Made by a program: the position numbers and the translations under genes. A stretch of DNA of 5,466 nucleotides, from the NCBI GenBank assembly GCA_024689165.1, contig JAILDS010000224.1, positions 1 through 5,466 on the forward strand, given 5' to 3'. Under the pieces are notes generated by a model. It did not search any database. It was not told the DNA's origin and saw nothing but the letters and a program-made list of their open reading frames with translations. Of this stretch, positions 1 to 4,776 are shown piece by piece (the stretch's first letter is position 1; the number at the start of each line of letters is the position of its first letter). The stretch is from Clostridia bacterium. GTDB taxonomy: Bacteria; Bacillota; Clostridia; Oscillospirales; Acutalibacteraceae.

Positions 1-678
1 GCAGCCGGCGGGACGGCAGCGCTCACCTACACCGGCGCGGCGGTAGGCGCAAACGAGTATATTTCCGCGATTTTGACGGACGCAGCCGGCAGCGCCGTGT
101 ATTACGGCCGCCTCACGCAGCCCGACGAAGCGGACGGGACCCTGACCTTCACCGTGCCCGCCGACCTTGCCGTCGGCTCCTACGCGCTGAAGGTGTTCAG
201 CGAGCAGTATAACGACGATTACAAAACGGACTATGCAAGCGCGTTCAGCGACGTGGCGCTGACGGTGATTTCAGAGCTTGACGCCGCCAAGGCCGCTGCG
301 AAAGCGGAATTGGAGAACTACAAAGACCCGGCGGATTACCGCGCCGACGAGCAGACCGACCTTGCCGCCGCGATTGCGGACGGTGAGGCAGCCATTGACG
401 CCGCGGCGGATATCGACGCCGTAGCCGCCGCGTTGGAAAACGCCGAAGCGGTCATCGACGAAATCAAGACCGACGCCGAGCTCACCGCCGAAGAAGCCGC
501 CGCCAAGCCCGACGCTCCGACCGCCGCGCCGGAGGACTCGGTCTGCAGGCTCTGCGGCGAGAAACACGGCCCCGGCTTCGGCTACTGGATCGCCATGTTC
601 CACACCTGGATATTCTTCTTCTACATCTTCATCGCCCCGTTCGCAGAGATTTACCGTTCGAATATGAATCGATCGTAA
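1..678 (+). CDS. C-terminal part of a secreted/surface protein: beta-sandwich-like domain, FIVAR-like helical domain, CxxCG-xxH hydrophobic tail
   Basis: The reading frame is open from base 1, so the gene is cut by the left edge; a TTG at 73 is in frame but inside a domain and is not a convincing start. The 225 visible residues show three parts. Residues 1-90 are rich in alternating beta-type segments with a YYGRLTQP strand and an LAVGSYALKVFSEQYN segment, like domains often seen in clostridial surface proteins. Residues 92-163 are an Ala/Glu/Asp-rich helical block (ENYKDPADYR, then TDAELTAEEAA) resembling FIVAR-type three-helix domains. After a short Pro/Ala linker comes CRLCGEKHG (C182, C185, H189), then a strongly hydrophobic aromatic segment containing H201, and a short basic end (RSNMNRS). 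No LPXTG motif is present. The layout of motif, hydrophobic helix and basic tail suggests cell-surface retention, which is inference. The downstream secreted protein has the same tail. The specific ligand or role is unknown; extracellular location is likely. Confidence 0.85.
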   Translation, partial: AAGGTAALTYTGAAVGANEYISAILTDAAGSAVYYGRLTQPDEADGTLTFTVPADLAVGSYALKVFSEQYNDDYKTDYASAFSDVALTVISELDAAKAAAKAELENYKDPADYRADEQTDLAAAIADGEAAIDAAADIDAVAAALENAEAVIDEIKTDAELTAEEAAAKPDAPTAAPEDSVCRLCGEKHGPGFGYWIAMFHTWIFFFYIFIAPFAEIYRSNMNRS

Positions 679-682
679 GCGC

Positions 683-780
683 GGCGAACAGGCAATAGGC
701 AGTAGGGAATAGGGAATAGGCAGCAGGGAATAGTTCTAATTCCTAACTACTACTCCCTTACCCCTACTCCCTGTCTCGCC
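683..780. repeat. Imperfect palindrome made of 7-bp units, MITE/REP-like
   Basis: Six tandem 7-mers of the form GGSARYA (GGGAATA three times, plus GGCAATA, GGCAGTA, GGCAGCA) run from 691 to 732. After a 4-base centre (GTTC), complementary units of the type TACTCCC run from 737 to 771. Folding around 734/735 pairs the units in register: 698-704 with 765-771 and 712-718 with 751-757 match at 6 of 7 positions, while the other unit pairs are weaker. The ends form a separate terminal inverted repeat, GGCGAACAGG (683-692) against CCTGTCTCGCC (770-780), with one bulged base. There is no coding potential, no U-tract typical of a terminator and no evident target-site duplication. It sits between two tandem surface-protein genes, just upstream of the second one's promoter. 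It could be a non-autonomous mobile repeat or a slippage-expanded hairpin. Confidence 0.75.
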
Positions 781-815
781 TTTCATACAAAACGCCGGAT
801 ACGTTTAATAAAAAC

Positions 816-844
816 TTGATTATTCCTTACGGACGATATATAAT
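816..844 (+). promoter_or_regulatory. SigA-type promoter of the secreted repeat protein
   Basis: A -35 box TTGATT (816-821, 4 of 6 matches to consensus) is followed after exactly 17 bp by a perfect -10 box TATAAT (839-844). Transcription would start near 850-852, giving a leader of about 65 nt before the TTG start at 916. The promoter lies downstream of the heptamer palindrome, so the second surface gene can be transcribed independently of the first. Confidence 0.8.
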
Positions 845-904
845 CCGCAATGAACGACGAGGGCGGCCCGAAACGCCGTTCTTTGAAATCACTATATTCC
901 ACGT

Positions 905-918
905 AGGATTCAGTTTTG
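905..918 (+). promoter_or_regulatory. Ribosome binding site that fixes a TTG start codon
   Basis: AGGA at 905-908 is followed by 7 nt and then TTG at 916-918. An in-frame TAG at 904-906 overlaps the ribosome site, so no start further upstream is possible. The next in-frame ATG (967) would remove the positively charged end and half of the hydrophobic core of the signal peptide. TTG at 916 is therefore the best start. Confidence 0.75.
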
Positions 919-2745
919 CAGAAATCATTCATCCGAAAACCCCTCGGCGTGCTTCTGGCGGCGGTCATGCTCATCGGCATGTGCTCCGCGGCGTTCGCCA
1001 TCGACGGGTTCACCCTGCTGCCCAAGGCGGACAGCGACTCACTCGAAGCCGGCGCCTACTGGTTCGACGAGGAAGGAATGATCGCCGAACAGGGCGTCGA
1101 CGAGGCCAACGCCGCGATCATGCGCGAGCAGTACAGCTACTATCTCAGCGACGACGGAAACACCATCAGGATCGTAACGAGGGTAGACAGCTTCGACGTC
1201 AGCCGCACCGACGCTTACGGAGCCGTCTATTTCTCTTACCTTAAACAGCACGTCGCCGCTTTCGATTACGCGGCTCAGATCGGTACCCTGCAGTACGAGA
1301 CGCTGGAGGAGGCTCTTGAAAACACTGATGACGGCGACGTCGTCACGATCCTCAGGGACGTCGACGAGCCGGACGCGTTCGCCGATCTCGGGTATTACAG
1401 TACGGTCGAGCTCGACCTGAACGGCTGCGAAGTTACTTTCGGCTGCATCGATACCATGGGCGGTCTGACTATACGCAACGGAAGTCTTGATATAGCCACT
1501 CTTTCTTCCTATAACGCCGGCAACCAGTACGCCCTGACCATCGACGGCGCTCAAGTGGTCGTTTTCGGCGGTTTTTCGTGGATGGCGACCGATATCTCGC
1601 TGCTCAACGGCTCGTCTCTGTTGATCGATCCCGATGGCGGCCTTATTACGTTCCCCGGTTTCAACGGCGTTGGTTACGACACCGCGGTGATCTCCATCGA
1701 CGGGACCTCACAGATAGAGATCCGCAACACCGTCAGCGCCGCAATAATCGGCACCTACAACTATGAGGCTCTCGCCGCCGCGTTAGAGCCTTACCTGCCC
1801 GACGGCGTCGCGTTCGACGCGGACGAATCGAGCTATACCTGCGGTAAATTCTATTGGACGGACGACACGAATACCGATCCGGTCTATCCCGTCATCCTCA
1901 AACAGTGGGGCGAGCACGAGCACGTCTACGACGAAACCGACTGGACGGACAACGTTTTTGCCGACTGCGGCAACGACGGCAGCGTCGGTTATTTCACCTG
2001 CCGTACCTGCGGAGCGCGTATCGATACGGAAGGCAACGTGCTCACGGACGAAGACATCAGGGTCCCCGCCACCGGCGACCATTCCTGGGAATGGGTCGAA
2101 GACCAGGCGGCAGGCTGCTATACCGACGGCGTCCAGCATGAATACTGCTCGGTATGCGGGCACGTCCAAAGCGAGAACACGCCCATCCCCGCCGCGCACG
2201 AATTCGAGGAATGGGTCGACGCTGTTCCCGCCACCTGCGGCAGCGACGGCACCTTAGGCTATCAGCGCTGCACCGTCTGCGGCGACTATTTCGACGAGGA
2301 GGAAAACAAGCTCGATTCCATCGTCGACCCCGCCACCGGCGTCCACGTATGGCAGTGGGTGATCGATACACCGGCGACCTGCGGCGACGCGGGCGTGAAG
2401 CACCAGAAGTGCAGGAACTGCCCCGCTACTCAGGCCGAAGGCACAGTGATAGCTCCGACCGGCGACCACAACTACGTATGGGTGATCGATCTCGAGCCCA
2501 CCGACACCGAGGACGGCCTGAAGCACGAGGAGTGCACCGTCTGCGGCGCTAAGAGGAACGAGAACACCGTCATCCCCGCCCTTGGAGAGGAAGACGGGCC
2601 CGAAGCGCCCGACGATCTCGGCGGCGCCAGCGGCGAGGCCTGCCCGCTCTGCGGCAGGCACCACGGGCAGTGGGGCGTGCTCGGCCAGCTCATCGGCGCG
2701 ATCCACATAATCTCCCTGGAGATCAGGAACCTGCTCGGCAAATGA
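916..2745 (+). CDS. Secreted beta-helix-like protein with five Cys/His repeats and a CxxCG-xxH C-terminal tail
   Basis: The product is 609 residues. Residues 1-28 form a classical signal peptide: basic QKSFIRK, a hydrophobic core, and a likely cleavage site after AFA. Residues 30-118 are not recognised. Residues 119-155 (AAQIGTLQYETLEEAL, then DGDVVTILRDVD) resemble the entry strand of pectin-lyase-like beta-helix regions in Firmicutes surface proteins, and beta-rich Gly/Asn/Asp sequence continues to about 280. Residues 336-556 hold five repeats, each starting at an H-x-[YWF] and containing CxxC; the first four also have an upstream Cys. A Pro/Glu/Gly linker leads to CPLCGRHHG (C576, C579, H583) and a hydrophobic helix with H597 ending in LLGK. 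There is no LPXTG motif and no catalytic signature. The protein is probably exported and acts at the cell surface, perhaps in binding or adhesion, which is inference. It has its own promoter and ends at a strong terminator. Confidence 0.9.
   Translation: MQKSFIRKPLGVLLAAVMLIGMCSAAFAIDGFTLLPKADSDSLEAGAYWFDEEGMIAEQGVDEANAAIMREQYSYYLSDDGNTIRIVTRVDSFDVSRTDAYGAVYFSYLKQHVAAFDYAAQIGTLQYETLEEALENTDDGDVVTILRDVDEPDAFADLGYYSTVELDLNGCEVTFGCIDTMGGLTIRNGSLDIATLSSYNAGNQYALTIDGAQVVVFGGFSWMATDISLLNGSSLLIDPDGGLITFPGFNGVGYDTAVISIDGTSQIEIRNTVSAAIIGTYNYEALAAALEPYLPDGVAFDADESSYTCGKFYWTDDTNTDPVYPVILKQWGEHEHVYDETDWTDNVFADCGNDGSVGYFTCRTCGARIDTEGNVLTDEDIRVPATGDHSWEWVEDQAAGCYTDGVQHEYCSVCGHVQSENTPIPAAHEFEEWVDAVPATCGSDGTLGYQRCTVCGDYFDEEENKLDSIVDPATGVHVWQWVIDTPATCGDAGVKHQKCRNCPATQAEGTVIAPTGDHNYVWVIDLEPTDTEDGLKHEECTVCGAKRNENTVIPALGEEDGPEAPDDLGGASGEACPLCGRHHGQWGVLGQLIGAIHIISLEIRNLLGK
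1921..2583 (+). repeat. Five Cys/His protein repeats arranged A-B-A-B-B
   Basis: The repeats begin near 1921, 2080, 2197, 2344 and 2467 (about 53, 39, 49, 41 and 39 residues). Repeats 1 and 3 share CGxDG[ST][VL]GY and a longer acidic tail (type A). Repeats 2, 4 and 5 are shorter and share a G-[VL]-[QK]-H segment before the CxxC (type B). Short identical DNA blocks support internal duplication: a 12-mer at 2088 and 2208, and another at 2356 and 2479. Repeat 5 has lost the first Cys (Asp530 in its place), and repeat 4 has NCP where the others have VCG or TCG. The Cys pattern could bind metal or form disulfides; the sequence does not say which. Confidence 0.8.
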
Positions 2746-2794
2746 TCCGGTAATAATAAGGGACTGTAAAAAATCGTGTAAATCGAGCTGTAGC

Positions 2795-2812
2795 ACGGCA
2801 GACCCCTGCCGT
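2795..2812. other. Small perfect hairpin in the 3' region
   Basis: ACGGCAG (2795-2801) and CTGCCGT (2806-2812) form a 7-bp perfect stem with a 4-base loop, about 50 bp after the stop codon of the secreted-protein gene and just ahead of the main terminator. No clean U-tract follows on either strand, so it is more likely a 3'-end stabilising stem or a terminator remnant than a terminator itself. Confidence 0.45.
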
Positions 2813-2817
2813 TTCAC

Positions 2818-2867
2818 AAAAAAATGCGGGAATATGGCAGTGTTTCGCCATATTCCCCGTTTTTTTT
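2818..2867. terminator. Bidirectional intrinsic terminator between convergent genes
   Basis: An 11-bp perfect stem, GGGAATATGGC (2828-2838) with GCCATATTCCC (2847-2857), encloses an 8-base loop and is followed by a run of eight T (2860-2867) on the plus strand. On the minus strand the same stem is followed, after three bases, by seven T (complement of A at 2818-2824). It terminates the plus-strand secreted-protein gene. It probably also catches transcripts of the minus-strand ATPase gene, whose stop lies about 150 bp away. Confidence 0.9.
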
Positions 2868-2962
2868 GTGACTTTTTTTAGTATTGCGCAGGTATGCTGC
2901 AGCGGCAGTATTGTGATCGGATGTTTTACAGCCCTTTTTTTTGACGGTTTTCGTAAACAGCC

Positions 2963-3002
2963 GGCGGACGTGTCCGCCCGCGCGGTGACAGGCGGACCTG
3001 TC
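2963..3002. other. Overlapping GC-rich inverted repeats after the ATPase gene
   Basis: GGCGGAC (2963-2969) and GTCCGCC (2972-2978) are perfect complements separated by 2 bases. A second GGCGGAC at 2991-2997 can pair instead with the same GTCCGCC. GACAGG (2987-2992) with CCTGTC (2997-3002) makes a third stem with a 4-base loop. These lie 9-48 bp downstream of the minus-strand ATPase stop codon and give mutually exclusive folds. There is no U-tract immediately after them on the minus strand, so termination here would be weak. Confidence 0.5.
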
Positions 3003-3010
3003 GGCAGGAC

Positions 3011-4540
3011 TTATTTTTTCAGAGTGCCGAAGAAACCGCGCACGAGCTGTCTGCCGACCTCGCGGCCGATACTGCTCATCGCCGAGGCTGCGGCTTTTTC
3101 CACGGGCGAGGCTCTGCGGCTCGAGCCCGTTTTCTTCTTTGCCTTCGCCTGTTCCTTCGCTTTTTTCTCGGCGGCCTTCTGCTTTTCCTCGGCGGCGCGC
3201 TGTTTTTCCCTCTCCCTGGCCTCCGCCTCGGCCTGCGCCTGCTTCTGTGCCTCTTCGGCGGCGGCAGTCAGGATCTCGAACGCGGATTCGCGGTCCACAG
3301 CGTTCGCGTATTTCGCGCAGAGCGGGGAATTGGCTATGACCGTGCCGATAACGGCGGGTTCCACCGCGCTCATGGAGCTCTTCGGGGGAAGGATGTTCGC
3401 CCTCTGGACGACTCCGGGCACGCCCTTTTCGTCAAGAACGGAGACGAGCGCCTCGCCGGTCGCCAGCTCCTGAAGGACGGCCTCCGTGTCGAAAGCGGCG
3501 TTGACGCGGAAAGAGCGCGCGGCGGCGCGGATAGCCTTCTGCTCATTGGGGGTATAGGCGCGCAGCGCGTGCTGGATGCGGTTGCCTATCTGAGCAAGGA
3601 CGGATTCGGGGATGTCCATCGGGTTCTGAGTGATGAACCAGACGGAGACGCCCTTGGAACGGATGAGCCTTACGACCTGTTCGACCTTTTCGATGAGTGC
3701 GCGCGGAGCGTCCTTGAACAGCAGGTGCGCCTCGTCGAAGAAGAACGCGATCTTCGGCTTGTCGAGGTCGCCCGCCTCTGGCAGCAGCTCGTAGAGCTCG
3801 GTGAGCATCCACAGCAGGAAGGTGCTGTAAAGAAGCGGGTGCTGGAAAAGCTCGCAGCACTCGAGTATGTTCATCACGGCGCGCCCGTCCTGCGCCCAGT
3901 CGAACCAGTCGGAGATGTCGAGCGCGGGCTCGCCGAAGAAGATGTCGCCGCCCTCGTCCTCGAGAGTGAGCAGGGCGCGCTGTATCGCGCCGACGCTCTG
4001 AGGCGTGACGTTGCCGTATTTTATCTTGTATTCGCCCGCGTTGTCCGCGACGTACTGCAGCATGGAACGCAGATCCTTGAGGTCGAGCAGCAGGAGCCCC
4101 TGGTCGTCGGCGATGCGGAACACTATGCGGAGCACGCCGTTCTGCACGTCGGTCAGGTTGAGCAGACGACCGAGGAGGTCGGGCCCCATCTCCGAAATGG
4201 TGGTGCGCACGGGGTGCCCCAGCCTGCCGTATACGTCGAAGAAGCGGACGGGGAAGGACGTGTAATCAAAGTTCTCGATCCCCATCGTGTCGATGGAGCG
4301 GCGGATGTGCTTGTTCTCGCAGCCGGGAACGCACATGCCCGATACGTCGCCCTTGATGTCCGCTATGAAGACAGGGACGCCCATCTCGCTGAAGGATTCA
4401 GCCACGACCTTGAGAGTGACGGTCTTGCCGGTACCGGTGGCGCCGGCGATGAGACCGTGGCGGTTCGCCATCGCGGGGTCGAGATATACTCTCTCGCTGC
4501 CGGTCGCGAGCCATATCTTGCCGTTGTCAGGTGTATACAT
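3011..4540 (-). CDS. HerA-like P-loop ATPase of the DUF853/YjgR family
   Basis: The product is 509 residues, close to the usual length of this family (E. coli YjgR is about 500). The N-terminus carries the family signature EMANRHGLI-like AMANRHGLIAG running into the Walker A motif GATGTGKT (33-40), then VFIADIKGDVSG. Walker B is IAFFFDEAHLLF with D269 and E270. WFITQNP (301-307) supplies the sensor-like Gln305, and GNRIQHALRAYTPNEQKA (319-336) carries candidate arginine-finger residues. Residues about 427-471 are a Lys/Glu/Ala/Gln-rich likely coiled coil, and the end GREVGRQLVRGFFGTLKK is typical of the family. HerA relatives form hexameric DNA translocases; the role of the DUF853 branch is not established to my knowledge, so DNA translocation is inferred. 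No NurA-like nuclease or other partner lies beside it. ATG at 4540 is supported by GGGAG at 4554-4550 with 9-nt spacing and by a consensus promoter. The protein is cytoplasmic: no signal peptide or membrane segment is seen. Confidence 0.93.
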   Translation of the reverse strand: MYTPDNGKIWLATGSERVYLDPAMANRHGLIAGATGTGKTVTLKVVAESFSEMGVPVFIADIKGDVSGMCVPGCENKHIRRSIDTMGIENFDYTSFPVRFFDVYGRLGHPVRTTISEMGPDLLGRLLNLTDVQNGVLRIVFRIADDQGLLLLDLKDLRSMLQYVADNAGEYKIKYGNVTPQSVGAIQRALLTLEDEGGDIFFGEPALDISDWFDWAQDGRAVMNILECCELFQHPLLYSTFLLWMLTELYELLPEAGDLDKPKIAFFFDEAHLLFKDAPRALIEKVEQVVRLIRSKGVSVWFITQNPMDIPESVLAQIGNRIQHALRAYTPNEQKAIRAAARSFRVNAAFDTEAVLQELATGEALVSVLDEKGVPGVVQRANILPPKSSMSAVEPAVIGTVIANSPLCAKYANAVDRESAFEILTAAAEEAQKQAQAEAEAREREKQRAAEEKQKAAEKKAKEQAKAKKKTGSSRRASPVEKAAASAMSSIGREVGRQLVRGFFGTLKK

Positions 4541-4572
4541 ATCAGTTGTCTCCCGTTTTTATTGTTGCTTCG

Positions 4573-4601
4573 ATTATACCGAGCCGAAAAGAGCTTGTCA
4601 A
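4573..4601 (-). promoter_or_regulatory. Fully consensus SigA promoter of the HerA-like ATPase gene
   Basis: On the minus strand TTGACA (4601-4596) and TATAAT (4578-4573) are separated by exactly 17 bp, matching the consensus at all 12 positions. Transcription would start near 4566, giving a leader of about 25 nt that holds the GGGAG ribosome site (4554-4550). This implies an unregulated or repressor-controlled strong promoter. It also indicates that the ATPase gene need not be co-transcribed with the upstream dehydrogenase gene. Confidence 0.92.
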
Positions 4602-4611
4602 CAGAAAAGAC

Positions 4612-4639
4612 GGGACGGTCGTCCCCGCCGGTCTGACCG
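4612..4639. other. Two adjacent short inverted repeats upstream of the ATPase promoter
   Basis: GGGAC-ggtc-GTCCC (4612-4625) is a perfect 5-bp stem, and CGGT-ctg-ACCG (4629-4639) is a second small one. Both lie just upstream of the -35 box of the minus-strand promoter. They could be regulator sites or chance in GC-rich DNA; there is no further support for either. Confidence 0.25.
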
Positions 4640-4666
4640 CCGCCCGACAAGAGACAATAAGATAAA

Positions 4667-4720
4667 GGCCCGCTGTGACGCCTTCGTGAACAAAAACTGT
4701 CATGGCGGGTCTTGTTTGTT
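4667..4720. terminator. Possible terminator hairpin between the dehydrogenase and ATPase genes
   Basis: GGCCCGC (4667-4673), TG, TGAC (4676-4679) are mirrored by GTCA (4699-4702), TG, GCGGGTC (4705-4711) around a 19-base loop. In a plus-strand transcript the two TG steps and one further position form U-G wobbles, giving an unbroken 13-bp stem followed by TTGTTTGTT. In a minus-strand transcript the same positions are C-A mismatches, leaving CCCGC/GCGGG and TGAC/GTCA, followed by TTTATCTT. It lies about 66 bp past the dehydrogenase stop, where a terminator would be expected, but the U-tracts are interrupted on both sides. Confidence 0.4.
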
Positions 4721-4776
4721 CCGTGCTTCGCCGCGTGATGCCTGCCGGGACGGGGAAATAATATGACGGTCGCGGT

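Noticed and set aside
691..771. Heptamer array as a CRISPR array
   Set aside because: The units are 7 bp and directly adjacent with no spacers, and the array is palindromic.
850..906. 18-codon leader ORF (ATG to TAG) before the secreted-protein gene
   Set aside because: The ATG coincides with the predicted transcription start, so it would have no ribosome site; its sequence shows no attenuator-like feature.
1039..1554. Open frame on the minus strand inside the secreted-protein gene, and similar ones at 1783-2199 and 2254-2817
   Set aside because: Low-complexity shadow frames of the plus-strand gene, which is supported by a promoter, ribosome site, signal peptide and repeats.
2872..2942. T-runs at 2872-2878 and 2935-2942 as additional plus-strand terminators
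   Set aside because: No GC-rich stem lies directly before either run; the nearest stem (2894-2911) is too far from the second run.
3011..4540. A HerA-type antiphage defence module
   Set aside because: The protein is of the widespread DUF853/YjgR branch and has no SIR2, nuclease or other effector gene beside it in the window.
3569..4636. Long open frame on the plus strand (355 codons) opposite the ATPase gene
   Set aside because: It is the mirror of a GC-rich coding sequence whose minus-strand product has intact Walker motifs. The antisense product has no recognisable domain, and no promoter or ribosome site was seen for it.
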